Positions 31,080 to 41,477 are shown, counted from the first letter of the stretch. The stretch is DNA of 64,000 nucleotides from Solibacillus faecavium (GCF_014836905.1 NZ_JACSPZ010000001.1:558001-622000), one strand, 5' to 3'. Notes: generated by a model not told the origin, from the sequence alone. Numbers and translations are program-made.

Positions 31080-31755
31080 AGCCGTAATCACCTCCGTACT
31101 CATCACGGACGATCATTCCGCCTTCAATTGCAATAACGCGTCTACGCACTGTGTTTACAATTTCCCGGTTATGTGTAGCCATTACAATCGTCGTACCTTG
31201 GCGATTAATTTCCTCAAAAATATTCATAATCTCCCAAGATGTTTCCGGATCGAGATTCCCTGTAGGCTCGTCCGCAATCATTACTTTCGGACGATTTACG
31301 ATGGAACGGGCAATCGCCACCCGTTGCTGCTCCCCACCGGAGAGCTCATTTGGTAGCATACGTACTTTATGCTTTAACCCAACAAGTTCAAGCACTTCCA
31401 TTACTCGTTTGCGGATCACTTTCGGCTGCTCTTCGATTACTTCCATAGCAAACGCTACATTTTCGTATACCGTTAAGCGCGGTAATAATTTAAAGTCCTG
31501 AAACACCACCCCGAGCTGACGGCGTAAATGAGGCACACGGTTGTCTTTTAACGTTCTTAAGTTAATCCCGTTAATTAATACATCACCTGAAGTTGGCTTC
31601 TCCTCGCGGTACATCAACTTTATAAATGTCGATTTTCCTGCTCCACTCGGTCCTACTACATAAACAAACTCGCCTTTTTTTATTTGAACTGTAATCCCGT
31701 TCGCCGCAACGACCCCATTAGGATACTTTTTAACTACATTGTTCATTTGAATCAT
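31069..31755 (-). CDS. ftsE: Cell division ATP-binding protein FtsE
   Basis: ABC ATPase of the FtsEX complex. The 228-residue protein has Walker [11 protein letters not shown]-loop FQDFKLLP, signature [14 protein letters not shown], Walker [13 protein letters not shown] and the switch His in MATHNREIV. The ATG at 31755 has AGGTGG eight bases upstream; an in-frame GTG four codons earlier is within that site. Two TATAAT boxes lie 20-50 bases further upstream. It leads the ftsE-ftsX-M23 operon. Confidence 0.95.
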   Translation of the reverse strand: MIQMNNVVKKYPNGVVAANGITVQIKKGEFVYVVGPSGAGKSTFIKLMYREEKPTSGDVLINGINLRTLKDNRVPHLRRQLGVVFQDFKLLPRLTVYENVAFAMEVIEEQPKVIRKRVMEVLELVGLKHKVRMLPNELSGGEQQRVAIARSIVNRPKVMIADEPTGNLDPETSWEIMNIFEEINRQGTTIVMATHNREIVNTVRRRVIAIEGGMIVRDEYGGDYGYEN

Positions 31756-32179
31756 TAACGAAACCACCTAAGTCTTTGTCTTAATTAAATTATAGTCTTA
31801 TCTATTATAGCACTTTCAATCTATAAATTTATTACATTTTCTTTTCAATGTAGGCTACCATTAGCATTTAAAGTATAATGTCGACAGTGCAGCTTTCATA
31901 TTATCAAATAATTTTTATTTCTCCGTGTGATATGAACATTTTTTATGTTTTCGTAATATATTTGTTAAACTACGAAATTTTATTAATATAATATAAGGTT
32001 CCCATTATTTAAATAATTCGACAAATAAAATGGAATTCCTTTACATATATTGATGAAATTTGGGTTCCAATGAAGTAGGGGTGTTTTAGCGGAACTTTTT
32101 ATAAGGGTGAGAGACTTAACTTTTTGAGGGTGTTAAAAATCAGAATTACTCTGTCTATTCTTTTTGAACAGACAAAAAG
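31756..32179. other. AT-rich intergenic stretch upstream of ftsE
   Basis: It holds the ftsE promoter boxes near its left end (TATAAT on the minus strand near 31790 and 31808). A small TGTCT/AGACA hairpin lies near 32150-32175. I see no gene in it. Confidence 0.55.
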
Positions 32180-32416
32180 GCTGGGACAAAACGAAAAATA
32201 TCTATTTTTTCAAAGAAAAAATAGATATTTTTCTGCTTCTGCCAGAATTGATTTCCGTTACGGGGACGCTTTCCGGGGGCACGGCCTGAGCCTGTAGTCT
32301 CAGGCGTCGTGCTATTCCCCCAGGAGTCGCCCCTTCACTCCAATCAATTCATATAATATTCATTTTTTTATAAGAGTATTTTCCTTATACAAAGAAATTT
32401 CTACTTATGTCCCAGC
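32180..32416. repeat. Composite repeat bounded by GCTGGGACA inverted ends
   Basis: GCTGGGACA (32180-32188) and TGTCCCAGC (32408-32416) are perfect inverted ends. Inside are a perfect 18-bp AT-rich hairpin (32193-32210 with 32216-32233) and a 104-bp GC-rich element (32246-32349). No reading frame is seen. It sits between ftsE and the DUF4097 gene. The nested layout suggests a non-coding repeat unit or an elaborate terminator. Confidence 0.75.
32246..32349. repeat. Dispersed structured element, copy A
   Basis: Bounded by AATTGATT / AATCAATT and able to fold into a long stem: GGGGGCACG with CGTGC..CCCCC, capped by GCCTGAG / CTCAGGC around CCTGTAGT. A second copy is at 41478-41583. Such GC-rich elements of unknown function occur in many Bacillaceae genomes. 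Confidence 0.85.
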
Positions 32417-32435
32417 TTCCCTTCAATTTTCTATA

Positions 32436-33635
32436 TTATTGCAGTGTATAGCGTACTAATACCGTACCAGTACGTGATTCACCTACTAATTTCAGTAGTT
32501 TCGCGCCTTCCAATTCTTTTGTGAAGCGCAGCGATTTTGAAAGGAATTGCTCCTCTTCTTCAGAAAGCTTCACATCGTTCAAGCCAACGTCTGCTTTCCC
32601 GAAGTTTGTGAAAATTTGTCCTTCAAGTGCAACCGTTTTTGGTACATAGATTTCTACTGAACCTGCTAAAGCACGGGCTTTAATTTTGTGTGCCTCTGAG
32701 CTTGTAGTTGTAATGACAACATGTCCATTTACAGATTCTGCTTCTACTTCCTTTAATTCTCCGTCGATGTAGATGCGTCCATTTGCTGTTTCCACTTCTA
32801 AATCGTCGCCTTTTACATGACGTGCTTCTACCGTACCATTGCTCGCTTGCAATTCTGCATGATCGAAAGTTACGTTTTCAAGTCGAACGATACCGTTATA
32901 CGTACGGGCTTTAATTAATTTTGCATCCATCTGTTCAATCGATATACTACCTGTTAATAATCGGGCGATAAATACATCGTAATGTTTTTCTGGAATAGCA
33001 AGTTGCACATTTAACTGTGTAAATTTATTTGCAGATTGAATAAACAATTTATCATTCGTCAATGTCGATAAGTTTTCAGTAACTTGCGAAATTGTTTCTT
33101 CCTGTGTACCTTTTTGCGGCGTTTTGCCAAAAATGTTCACTGTCACCAATTCGTCTGTTGCTCTTACTACATCGACTTTACCATTTGCGACCTCTAACTC
33201 AATGCTTTTAATATCGGAGATAGGATATGCAAACGTTTTAGTAAATTCTACTTTTTCACCAAAAGGCGTTTCAATATCAAGATCCTTAAATTTCGATAAA
33301 GCTGCACCAACCATTCCAGTCATACGTGTGCTGAATTGCGATAAGTCCTGCTTAATATCTCCCATAAACTCGTCCATCTTTTTAGTGAATTCTTTATCGT
33401 TGAATGATTTGCCGAAAATATCTTCAAACCCTGTTGTTTTACGCTTCTGTTTTTGTTCTTCAAAAATTGGGTCTGCCTTATGTGGTTCTTCCTTTTGCTT
33501 TTCAAAAGTTGGAACTACTGGCTGTGGAGTGGATTCCTTTTGTGACGAAAGCTTTTCGAATAATACAATCGCCTCTTCTGCTGAAATTGTACCGTTTTCA
33601 ACTAGCTGTAAAATACGTTTACGTTCTTCTTGCAT
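32436..33635 (-). CDS. DUF4097 beta-strand-repeat protein (YvlB-like)
   Basis: A 399-residue protein. Residues 1-30 (ERKRILQLVENGTISAEEAIVLFEKL) form the short helical SHOCT-like motif seen in YvlB proteins. A charged linker follows, then from about 140 a DUF4097 parallel beta-helix built of repeats such as LTGSISIEQMDAKLIKART, NGIVRLENVTFDHAELQ and NGRIYIDGELKEVEAESVNG. No signal peptide or membrane helix is seen. Family members are linked to envelope stress regulation (YvlABCD, LiaFSR-like). It lies downstream of uvrA, as yvlB does in B. subtilis. GGAGGGAGG precedes the ATG. Confidence 0.82.
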   Translation of the reverse strand: MQEERKRILQLVENGTISAEEAIVLFEKLSSQKESTPQPVVPTFEKQKEEPHKADPIFEEQKQKRKTTGFEDIFGKSFNDKEFTKKMDEFMGDIKQDLSQFSTRMTGMVGAALSKFKDLDIETPFGEKVEFTKTFAYPISDIKSIELEVANGKVDVVRATDELVTVNIFGKTPQKGTQEETISQVTENLSTLTNDKLFIQSANKFTQLNVQLAIPEKHYDVFIARLLTGSISIEQMDAKLIKARTYNGIVRLENVTFDHAELQASNGTVEARHVKGDDLEVETANGRIYIDGELKEVEAESVNGHVVITTTSSEAHKIKARALAGSVEIYVPKTVALEGQIFTNFGKADVGLNDVKLSEEEEQFLSKSLRFTKELEGAKLLKLVGESRTGTVLVRYTLQ

Positions 33636-33721
33636 ATAAAAATTCCTCCCTCTGCTTCGTATATAGTTATTATACGAGGAGGGAGGAGAAAAAGTTTCGT
33701 TTGCGCTCTCAGTTTTTTAAT

Positions 33722-36589
33722 CTATTTGCTTTTTGCTGCGCTAATTTTCGAGGACATACGCTCGCGGTCACGCTCTAAAATAGGCTTTAAATAGCGCCCC
33801 GTATAGCTTTCCTTCACTTCCGCAATTTCCTCTGGTGTGCCGGTTGCTAAAATCGTGCCTCCACCTTCGCCACCTTCAGGACCTAGGTCGATAATATAGT
33901 CTGCGGTCTTAATTACATCTAAATTATGTTCAATGACAAGGACTGACTCTCCATTTTCAACTAAACGTTGGAGTACGATTAGCAGACGTGAAATATCATC
34001 CGCATGTAACCCTGTCGTTGGCTCATCCAAAATATAAAATGACTTTCCGTTTGAACGGCGATGCAATTCAGAAGCCAATTTCACACGTTGTGCTTCCCCG
34101 CCGGATAATGTTGTAGCAGGCTGGCCGAGCTTCACATACCCCAGCCCTACATCGACAATCGTCTGTAATTTCCGTTGAATTTTCGGTATGTTCCCGAAAA
34201 ATTCCAACGCATCCTCAACGGTCATTTCCAAAATATCAGATATATTTTTATCTTTATATTTCACTTCCAACGTTTCGCGATTGTAGCGCTTTCCGTGGCA
34301 TATTTCACATGGTACGTAAACATCCGGTAAAAAGTGCATCTCGATTTTAATAATGCCATCCCCGCGACAAGCTTCACAACGTCCGCCTTTTACATTGAAA
34401 GAAAATCGTCCTTTTTTATAGCCTCGGATTTTCGCTTCATTCGTCATCGCAAATACATCGCGAATATCATCAAATACACCAATGTAGGTTGCCGGGTTTG
34501 ATCGTGGTGTACGTCCGATTGGTGACTGATCCACATCAATGACTTTCTCCAGCTGCTCCAACCCTTCGATTGATTTGTGTTTGCCGGGCTTTACTTTTGC
34601 ACGATTTAATTTTGAAGCGAGTGCTTTATATAATATCTCATTTACTAATGTCGATTTGCCTGAGCCAGAAACACCGGTAACTGCAATAAACTGACCTAAT
34701 GGGATATCGATATTGACGTTTTTCAAGTTATTTTCCGAAGCGCCTTTAATCGTAATTTTTCGGTCATCTGCTTTACGACGTTCAAGCGGCAATGGAATAA
34801 ATTTCTTACCACTTAAATACTGTCCGGTAATTGATTCTTTATTTTTCATCACTTGCTTCGGTGTCCCTTGCGCAATAATTTGCCCACCATGTACACCAGC
34901 ACCTGGTCCGATATCAATTAGATGATCCGCTGCCATCATCGTATCTTCATCATGTTCGACAATAATTAATGTATTGCCCAAATCACGCATATTTTCCAGT
35001 GTATGAATCAATCTGTCATTATCCCTCTGGTGCAGCCCAATCGATGGCTCGTCTAAAATGTAGAGGACCCCTGACAAGCGCGAACCAATCTGGGTTGCCA
35101 ACCGAATACGCTGTGCTTCTCCACCCGATAATGTTCCTGCCGAACGAGCAAGCGTTAAATAGTTTAACCCTACATCCAATAGGAACTTCAATCGCTCAAT
35201 TACTTCACGAATAATTAATTTTGCAATTTGACGTTCTTTTTCTGTCAGCTCCACCGAACTAAAGAAATCATACATCTCCTGAATCGAGTGACGCGTCGCT
35301 TCAGAAATATTTTGATCTTTAATTTTTACTGCCAGCGTTTCTTTTTTCAGACGATGCCCCTTACATGTAGCACAAGGCTGCTCCGTCATATATTTTTGCA
35401 TCGATTCGCGTACATAGTCTGAAGAGGATTCTGTAAAACGGCGCTCGATATTGCCGATTACTCCTTCAAACTCCATATTTTTTTTATGCATTCTGCCATA
35501 ATCATTTGTATATTCAAAAAGGATTTTCTCTTTGCCTGAACCGTATAAAATTTTATCCATTTTTTCCTTTGGAATATCCTTTACCGGTACATCCATTGGA
35601 ATATCAAAATGCTTGCATACAGATGCCAAAAGCTGCGGATAATAATTCGAAGAAACAGATTCCCATGGGGCAATCGCATTTTCATTCAATGTTAAATCCC
35701 AATTATAAATAACCAAATCTAGATCAGCCTTAGCTCTGCTGCCAAGCCCATCACATGTTGGGCATGCACCGAACGGGCTGTTGAATGAGAACATGCGCGG
35801 CTCAAGTTCACCAATTGAAAAGCCGCATAGAGGACATGCATGATGTTCACTGAATAACAGCTCCTCATGCTCCATTACATCAACCAATACCCGTCCACCT
35901 GCAATTTTCAGAGCTGCTTCAAGGGAATCACTTAATCGTGATTCAATCCCCTCTTTTAGAACAATACGGTCGACTACTACTTCAATTGTGTGCTTTTTAT
36001 TTTTATCGAGCTCAATATTGTCATCTAAATCACGAAGTTCCCCATTTAATCGAATGCGGACATAACCTTGCTTTTTCAGATCTTCCAACAGCTTTACATG
36101 CGTTCCTTTTTTTCCTTCAATAACAGGGGCAAGTAACTGCATTTTAGTACGCTCTGGATATTCCAGTAAACGATCCACCATTTGCTCGATTGTCTGGGAT
36201 GTAATTTCTATACCATGTGTCGGGCAATATGGTTTACCGATCCGTGCAAAAAGTAATCGTAAATAATCATAAATTTCCGTAACCGTCCCAACAGTAGAGC
36301 GCGGGTTACGGCTCGTTGTTTTCTGATCAATAGAAATGGCTGGGGAAAGCCCTTCAATCGTATCGACATCCGGCTTGTCCATTTGCCCTAAAAATTGTCG
36401 TGCATAGGCAGACAATGATTCCACATAACGACGTTGCCCTTCAGCATAAATTGTATCGAATGCTAAAGAAGATTTCCCGGATCCTGAAAGACCTGTCACT
36501 ACGACAATTTTATCGCGGGGAATTGTGACATCAATATTTTTTAAATTATGCGCGCGTGCACCTTGTACGACAATTTCTGTATTTTTCAC
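33722..36589 (-). CDS. uvrA: Excinuclease ABC subunit A
   Basis: UvrA is the damage-recognising ATPase of nucleotide excision repair. It has two ABC modules with Walker [11 protein letters not shown] (near the N-terminus) and [10 protein letters not shown], two signature motifs ([13 protein letters not shown] and [13 protein letters not shown]) and zinc fingers (CPLCGFS...CPTCDG and CEACRGDG...CEICHG). I place the start at GTG 36589, with AAGGG eight bases upstream, giving 955 residues; a GTG at 36598 directly abuts that site. It follows uvrB by five bases. Confidence 0.96.
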   Translation of the reverse strand: MKNTEIVVQGARAHNLKNIDVTIPRDKIVVVTGLSGSGKSSLAFDTIYAEGQRRYVESLSAYARQFLGQMDKPDVDTIEGLSPAISIDQKTTSRNPRSTVGTVTEIYDYLRLLFARIGKPYCPTHGIEITSQTIEQMVDRLLEYPERTKMQLLAPVIEGKKGTHVKLLEDLKKQGYVRIRLNGELRDLDDNIELDKNKKHTIEVVVDRIVLKEGIESRLSDSLEAALKIAGGRVLVDVMEHEELLFSEHHACPLCGFSIGELEPRMFSFNSPFGACPTCDGLGSRAKADLDLVIYNWDLTLNENAIAPWESVSSNYYPQLLASVCKHFDIPMDVPVKDIPKEKMDKILYGSGKEKILFEYTNDYGRMHKKNMEFEGVIGNIERRFTESSSDYVRESMQKYMTEQPCATCKGHRLKKETLAVKIKDQNISEATRHSIQEMYDFFSSVELTEKERQIAKLIIREVIERLKFLLDVGLNYLTLARSAGTLSGGEAQRIRLATQIGSRLSGVLYILDEPSIGLHQRDNDRLIHTLENMRDLGNTLIIVEHDEDTMMAADHLIDIGPGAGVHGGQIIAQGTPKQVMKNKESITGQYLSGKKFIPLPLERRKADDRKITIKGASENNLKNVNIDIPLGQFIAVTGVSGSGKSTLVNEILYKALASKLNRAKVKPGKHKSIEGLEQLEKVIDVDQSPIGRTPRSNPATYIGVFDDIRDVFAMTNEAKIRGYKKGRFSFNVKGGRCEACRGDGIIKIEMHFLPDVYVPCEICHGKRYNRETLEVKYKDKNISDILEMTVEDALEFFGNIPKIQRKLQTIVDVGLGYVKLGQPATTLSGGEAQRVKLASELHRRSNGKSFYILDEPTTGLHADDISRLLIVLQRLVENGESVLVIEHNLDVIKTADYIIDLGPEGGEGGGTILATGTPEEIAEVKESYTGRYLKPILERDRERMSSKISAAKSK

Positions 36590-36594
36590 ATTGT

Positions 36595-38577
36595 TCACCC
36601 TTCTGACTTTAATTCAAATATCATGTCACGTAATTCTGCCGCACGTTCAAAGTCTAATCCTTTTGCGGCTTCTTTCATTTCAACTTGCAAAGTTGCAACA
36701 AGCTTCTCCAGCTCTTTTTTTGTAAGCTTTTTGCCGCCTGTCACTTTTGTAATGTATGTTTCTTCCTGTTCCGCAGCTTGAGTTGCCCGGATTATTTCAG
36801 GAATCTTTTTAATAATAGTCTTTGGTGTAATACCATGCTCTTCGTTGTAAGCCTTTTGTATTTCACGGCGTCGCTTCGTTTCACTGATGGCCTTTGTCAT
36901 CGAATCCGTCATATTATTGGCATATAAAATAACATGACCATTCGAGTTACGTGCAGCCCGTCCAATTGTTTGAATTAATGAACGCTCTGAACGAAGGAAG
37001 CCTTCCTTGTCCGCATCGAGAATTGCGACAAGGGAAACTTCCGGAATATCGAGACCTTCCCGTAATAAGTTAATGCCGATCAGCACATCATAGGTCCCTT
37101 TACGAAGTTCACGGATAATTTCGATTCGTTCCAATGTCTTGATTTCCGAGTGCAAGTATTCGACTTTTAAGCCCATTTCTTTTAAATAACTCGATAAATC
37201 TTCAGACATTTTTTTAGTTAAAGTTGTAATTAATGTCCGTTCATTACGACGGATACGTTCATGAATTTCATCGATTAAATCATCAATCTGTCCTTCAATA
37301 GGACGTACATCAATTGTTGGATCAAGCAGCCCTGTTGGACGGATAATTTGTTCCACCATTTCCGGTGTATGCTCTAACTCGTATGGACCTGGTGTTGCAG
37401 ATACATAAATTGCCTGGCTAACTTTTGACTGGAACTCATCGAACATTAACGGACGGTTATCAAGTGCAGACGGCAAACGGAAGCCATGCTCAACTAATAC
37501 GCCTTTACGAGCCTGGTCTCCATTATACATACCACGTACTTGCGGCAAAGTAACATGACTTTCATCAACAACAAGCAAAAAGTCCTTAGGGAAATAATCT
37601 AGTAATGTATATGGTGTAGCCCCTGCTTCACGCAATGTTAAATGGCGCGAATAGTTTTCAATGCCTGAGCAGAAGCCCATTTCCTTCATCATTTCCAAAT
37701 CATAATTTGTACGCTGCTCTAAACGCTGCGCCTCTAGTAAACGGTCTTCCGAGCGTAATATTGCAAGACGCTCCTCCAGTTCCTTTTCAATATTTTCAAT
37801 GGCGACCTTCATCTTTTCTTCACGGGTAACGAAGTGGGATGCAGGGAAAATGGCAACATGCTGACGGTCTCCCAAAATTTCACCTGTTAATGCATCGACT
37901 TCCCGAATCCGATCAACCTCATCACCGAAAAACTCAACACGAATACAATGCTCGTCTCTAGATGCCGGGAAAATTTCCACAACATCCCCACGCACTCGAA
38001 ACGTACCACGTGTAAAGTTAATATCATTTCGTTCATATTGAATGTCTACTAGCTTGCGCAATAGCTGATTACGCTCGAGTTCCATCCCTGTTCGAATGGA
38101 TACAACCATTTCACGATATTCTTCAGGATTACCGAGACCATATATACAGGATACCGACGCAATGATAATAACATCATCCCGTTCAAACAAGGCCGTTGTG
38201 GCCGAGTGACGTAGCTTATCGATTTCTTCATTAATACTTGAATCCTTTTCAATATACGTATCGGTTTGCGGTACATACGCTTCCGGTTGGAAATAATCAT
38301 AATAACTTACGAAATATTCAACTGCATTGTCCGGAAAAAACTCCTTGAACTCACTATATAATTGACCTGCAAGTGTTTTATTGTGTGCCATCACGAGCGT
38401 TGGTTTATTCACTTCTTTAATTACATTAGAAATTGTAAAGGTTTTACCTGTACCAGTTGCCCCCAGTAATGTCTGATGGCGTTTTCCTTCTTTAATGCCT
38501 TGTACAAGCTGTTTAATCGCTTCCGGCTGGTCACCGGCAGGCTTGTAGGCGGACTGTATTTTATAAGTTTCTGTCAT
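36595..38577 (-). CDS. uvrB: Excinuclease ABC subunit B
   Basis: UvrB verifies damage and loads UvrC. The 660-residue protein has Walker A GATGTGKT, the beta-hairpin [21 protein letters not shown] region, helicase motifs (IGRAARN) and a C-terminal UVR domain ([30 protein letters not shown]). AAAGGA lies upstream of the ATG. An SOS box at 38652-38665 indicates LexA control of the uvrB-uvrA pair. Confidence 0.97.
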   Translation of the reverse strand: MTETYKIQSAYKPAGDQPEAIKQLVQGIKEGKRHQTLLGATGTGKTFTISNVIKEVNKPTLVMAHNKTLAGQLYSEFKEFFPDNAVEYFVSYYDYFQPEAYVPQTDTYIEKDSSINEEIDKLRHSATTALFERDDVIIIASVSCIYGLGNPEEYREMVVSIRTGMELERNQLLRKLVDIQYERNDINFTRGTFRVRGDVVEIFPASRDEHCIRVEFFGDEVDRIREVDALTGEILGDRQHVAIFPASHFVTREEKMKVAIENIEKELEERLAILRSEDRLLEAQRLEQRTNYDLEMMKEMGFCSGIENYSRHLTLREAGATPYTLLDYFPKDFLLVVDESHVTLPQVRGMYNGDQARKGVLVEHGFRLPSALDNRPLMFDEFQSKVSQAIYVSATPGPYELEHTPEMVEQIIRPTGLLDPTIDVRPIEGQIDDLIDEIHERIRRNERTLITTLTKKMSEDLSSYLKEMGLKVEYLHSEIKTLERIEIIRELRKGTYDVLIGINLLREGLDIPEVSLVAILDADKEGFLRSERSLIQTIGRAARNSNGHVILYANNMTDSMTKAISETKRRREIQKAYNEEHGITPKTIIKKIPEIIRATQAAEQEETYITKVTGGKKLTKKELEKLVATLQVEMKEAAKGLDFERAAELRDMIFELKSEG

Positions 38578-38651
38578 ATTCAGCTTGTCCTTTCTGTCGC
38601 TTTTCTTATTCTCTATTTTAACATACCCGTTTTTAATTTACGATAAAATTG

Positions 38652-38665
38652 CGAACATATATTCC
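38652..38665. promoter_or_regulatory. LexA (DinR) SOS box of uvrBA
   Basis: CGAACATATATTCC matches the Gram-positive consensus CGAACRNRYGTTYC at 13 of 14 positions, 75 bases upstream of the uvrB start. lexA is not in the window. Confidence 0.78.
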
Positions 38666-38816
38666 CAAAATGAATTAGGATGGATAATTTGCACTTTGGA
38701 AAGGGTTATTCGAAAGTCTTCCACACTTATTAGAAAAAATATCCTATTTATTTGAAAATTTTTGTATTTTATTAGATTATTAAATCCTGTTTCTAAAGCA
38801 AACTTTTTAAACACAC

Positions 38817-38844
38817 AAAAAAGCCACCTATCATAAGGTGACTT
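38817..38844 (-). terminator. Intrinsic terminator of the IDEAL gene
   Basis: AAGTCACCT pairs with AGGTGGCTT on the minus strand (one G-U pair), followed by TTTT. It lies just past the stop. Confidence 0.85.
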
Positions 38845-38849
38845 CTTTG

Positions 38850-39092
38850 TTAAGAAACAGTGATTGCCAATAAATCGTTCAATTCTGTTGTGTAGCATTC
38901 AAATGCCTTTTCGTTCTTTTGATCTAGCGATGTATCGATAAGTAATTTTAGTTGTTCGATACGTTGCATACGCTGTAATCGACTAATAAATAAATCTAAA
39001 TAAATTTCATTCAATAACTTCTCCGCTTGATTTTCAGTGGACTGCTGACCTACCGCTTTTAAAAAGTCTGTATAAGAATAATATTTATCCAT
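38850..39092 (-). CDS. IDEAL-domain small protein
   Basis: An 80-residue protein. The C-terminal half (LLIDTSLDQKNEKAFECYT followed by TELNDLL) fits the IDEAL domain, a short helical module found in several small Bacillales proteins and at the end of some regulators. The N-terminal part is helical and charged. Function is unknown. The ATG at 39092 has GAGGTG six bases upstream. It is divergent from comK, sharing a 186-base intergenic region, which may matter for competence control. Confidence 0.75.
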   Translation of the reverse strand: MDKYYSYTDFLKAVGQQSTENQAEKLLNEIYLDLFISRLQRMQRIEQLKLLIDTSLDQKNEKAFECYTTELNDLLAITVS

Positions 39093-39150
39093 CGATATCA
39101 CCTCGACCTCTTTTTTCCATTATAAAGTAAAACACATTTAATTTGCAATA

Positions 39151-39189
39151 TATTCTGAAAAATTATCATATGACCAAATTTTCAGAATA
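39151..39189. repeat. Inverted repeat in the IDEAL-comK divergent region
   Basis: TATTCTGAAAA (39151-39161) and TTTTCAGAATA (39179-39189) are perfect inverted copies with a 17-base spacer, about 90 bases upstream of comK. It could be an operator; there is no T run to suggest a terminator. It does not match the AAAA-N5-TTTT ComK box. Confidence 0.6.
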
Positions 39190-39278
39190 CGGTGTTGATT
39201 TTTCCCATTTATTGTATTATTTTAACTGTATAGTGGAAATTTAAGCTGGTAGGGAATGTTAAAGAAAGGGGATCTAAT

Positions 39279-39770
39279 ATGACTAGTAATATACCACAAA
39301 ATTCAAATTATATTATTTCTAATTCAACTTTTTGTTTAAGTTCCTATCAGTATCGGGATAAAATCCATACGATAATATTGGACAAATACGGAAAAGTAAC
39401 CGCACCTTATAAGCCTTTAAAGCTCGTTCGCAACACATGCAGGTTGCACGGCAGTTCCTATGAAGCGAGCAAATATCAGGCAAGGAAGTTTTTTGGGGAG
39501 AATAAACATAAACTGCCGGTTATGGTGGCATACGATTTTGGGGAGCCTTGTGTATTGTTTCCGCTCTTTTCACCGCAATCCCCTCATAATATTTGGATAG
39601 CACTAAACCCTGTCATTAATATTAGTGATGCGGGTGATAAAACACGCGTAACTTTTATAGACGGAACAGAGGTTGAGTTCGCTATCCATATGAAATCGTT
39701 TAACCAACAATACGTACGTGCTGCCATGTTCTATAAACACCTTATTCTACATCGCCATGCCACGCTGTAA
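39279..39770 (+). CDS. comK: Competence transcription factor ComK
   Basis: A 163-residue ComK-family protein. It aligns along its length with B. subtilis ComK: the N-terminal strand region (YIISNSTFCLSS), then VRNTCRLHGSSYEASK matching CRFFGSSYAGRK, KLPVMVAY matching KPPIMV, and VLFPLFSPQSPHNIWI matching LFPTLSSTRPQCGWI. The end (TFIDGTEVEFAIHMKSFNQQ) matches TFSNGKTMELPISYNSFENQ. It stops about 30 residues before the end of the Bacillus protein and so lacks the FMLYPK-type MecA-binding tail. GAAAGGGG lies upstream of the ATG. It is convergent with the next gene, only three bases apart. Confidence 0.87.
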   Translation: MTSNIPQNSNYIISNSTFCLSSYQYRDKIHTIILDKYGKVTAPYKPLKLVRNTCRLHGSSYEASKYQARKFFGENKHKLPVMVAYDFGEPCVLFPLFSPQSPHNIWIALNPVINISDAGDKTRVTFIDGTEVEFAIHMKSFNQQYVRAAMFYKHLILHRHATL

Positions 39771-39773
39771 CCA

Positions 39774-40127
39774 TCAGCTTTTTGCAAAATATTCCGCAAG
39801 AAGCATCTCGCTATGATTACGAAGGCGAATATTCGAATATCTCCTACACTCCATGACTCCATTAAAATAAAAATGATACTCGGTAAACATATCATCCGTT
39901 TCGCCTCTTACTAGACGCATCTGATGAAGTTTAAAATAGTCCTTCGTTTCTTTTAAGTCATATTTTACCTTGGTACGTACAGCATTGATTAAATGTAAAT
40001 ATGGATTTTTAAATTTAAACGGGCTTTGTTCTACAATTGAATAATCCTTCTCAAGAATTATTAATAACAACGGCAAATAAATTCCTGCTTCGTAGTACGG
40101 AATCGTTTTAGAAGGAATTTGCACCAT
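39774..40127 (-). CDS. Conserved-looking hypothetical protein, 117 residues
   Basis: I do not recognise this family. The protein opens MVQIPSKTIPYYEAGIYLPL, has a short hydrophobic patch (about 13-28, not long enough to be a clear membrane span) and is rich in aromatic and basic residues (HQMRLVRGETDDMFTEYHFYFNG). No signal peptide is seen. The ATG at 40127 has a perfect GGAGG; the frame is open 22 codons further without a better start. It converges on comK with a three-base gap and no terminator between them, so the two transcripts may overlap. Confidence 0.65.
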   Translation of the reverse strand: MVQIPSKTIPYYEAGIYLPLLLIILEKDYSIVEQSPFKFKNPYLHLINAVRTKVKYDLKETKDYFKLHQMRLVRGETDDMFTEYHFYFNGVMECRRYSNIRLRNHSEMLLAEYFAKS

Positions 40128-40232
40128 AAGAAAACCTCCATTATAAGAACGTTTGTTCGTATTTATTTTCACATATTTTTTTATTTTTGACAAGTGGAAA
40201 ATAATTACCTAGCTTAAATTTTCATTATAATG

Positions 40233-40276
40233 AAAAGGCTGTGTTAAAAGTCAATTTGACTTTTAGCACAGCCTTT
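40233..40276 (-). terminator. Intrinsic terminator of prfB
   Basis: AAAGGCTGTG..AAAAGTCAA pairs with TTGACTTTT..CACAGCCTTT in a stem of about 20 bp with a tiny loop. It lies about 45 bases past the prfB stop. Confidence 0.9.
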
Positions 40277-40322
40277 CTACGTAATATAATATGGCTTCTA
40301 CTGTTTGTCAGAGAGGGACATA

Positions 40323-41430
40323 TTAATATGAGATTTTCGAACGTAAATATGCAGTAATGAATAAATCTAAATCTCCGTCCATTACAGCACTGACATTTCC
40401 TGTTTCAGCACTTGTACGGTGATCTTTTACCATTGAATATGGGTGGAAAACATATGAACGAATTTGTGAACCCCAACCGATTTCTTTTTGCTCACCACGA
40501 ATTTCATCCAGCTGAGCCTGCTGCTTTTCAATTTCTAATTGATACAACTTAGACTTTAACATTTTCATCGCAGCATCACGGTTTTTAATTTGTGAACGCT
40601 CGGATTGACATTGAACAACAACACCTGATGGAAGATGTGTAATACGAACAGCAGAGTCCGTCGTATTAATATGCTGTCCACCTGCACCTGTCGCACGGTA
40701 CGTATCGACTTTTAAATCTTCTGTACGGATATCAATCTCAATTTCATCATTAAATTCTGGCATGATGTCACATGATACGAACGATGTGTGACGACGACCA
40801 GATGAATCAAACGGAGAAATACGTACTAAACGGTGTACCCCTTTTTCCGCCTTTAAATAACCGTACGCATTGTGTCCGGTAATTTGTAGTGTTACCGATT
40901 TAATACCTGCTTCATCACCTGGTAAATAGTCAATTGTAGTTACTTTAAAGCCGCGCTTTTCTGCCCAGCGTGTGTACATACGTAATAGCATTGAACCCCA
41001 GTCTTGTGATTCTGTTCCACCCGCTCCTGGGTGCAGTTCTAAAATGGCGTTGTTTTTATCGTATGGTTCTGATAAAAGCATTTGTAGTTCAAAGTCTGCC
41101 ATTTTCGATTGGAATTCGGCTAGTTCTGTGCCTAGCTCTTCCTGTAATTCTGCATCTGGTTCTTCGCGTAAAAGCTCAAGCGTCATTTCCAGGTTTTCTT
41201 GTGTATCAACTAAGTCTTTGAATTCGTTGACAACTGCTTTAATGCCATTGCTTTCGTTAATGATTGCCTGTGCGCCGTTTTGGTCATTCCAAAAGTTTGG
41301 TTCAAGCATCATTTCGTCTAATTCCTGAATACGTGCCTCTTTGTTTTCTAAGTCAAAGAGACCCCCTGAAGTCCGCTAGTTTTGTAGCTGTATTTTCGAG
41401 TGCATTGCGCACATCTGCTAATTCCATCAT
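40323..41430 (-). CDS. prfB: Peptide chain release factor 2, with programmed +1 frameshift
   Basis: RF2 releases peptides at UGA and UAA. The gene starts at the ATG at 41430 (GGAGG seven bases upstream). After 25 codons it meets an in-frame TGA at 41355-41353. A +1 shift at CTT-TGA-C joins it to the long frame, giving about 368 residues, the normal RF2 length. The GGQ motif is in [10 protein letters not shown] and the stop-recognition SPF motif is in [13 protein letters not shown] start taken from the long frame alone (41312) would lose about 39 residues. It lies downstream of secA, as usual in Bacillales. Confidence 0.96.
41352..41367 (-). promoter_or_regulatory. prfB programmed frameshift site
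   Basis: On the minus strand AGGGGGTCTCTTTGAC: an internal Shine-Dalgarno (AGGGGG), three bases, CTT, then TGA followed by C. This is the classical RF2 autoregulatory site; low RF2 slows UGA decoding and promotes the shift. Confidence 0.96.
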
Positions 41431-41477
41431 ATATTTTCCTCCGTAGTTAAAGTGTACAAATGTCATCTTGATATACC

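Noticed and set aside
38638-38898. Minus-strand frame of 86 codons below the IDEAL gene
   Set aside because: It overlaps the end of the IDEAL gene in another frame, runs through its terminator and across the uvrB SOS box, and has no family features.
39151-39189. ComK box (AAAA-N5-TTTT pair) upstream of comK
   Set aside because: The A and T blocks are 17 bases apart, not five, so the site does not fit the known ComK target.
40323-41312. prfB as a 329-residue protein starting at 41312
   Set aside because: It lacks the RF2 N-terminus, which is supplied by the frameshift-linked upstream codons.
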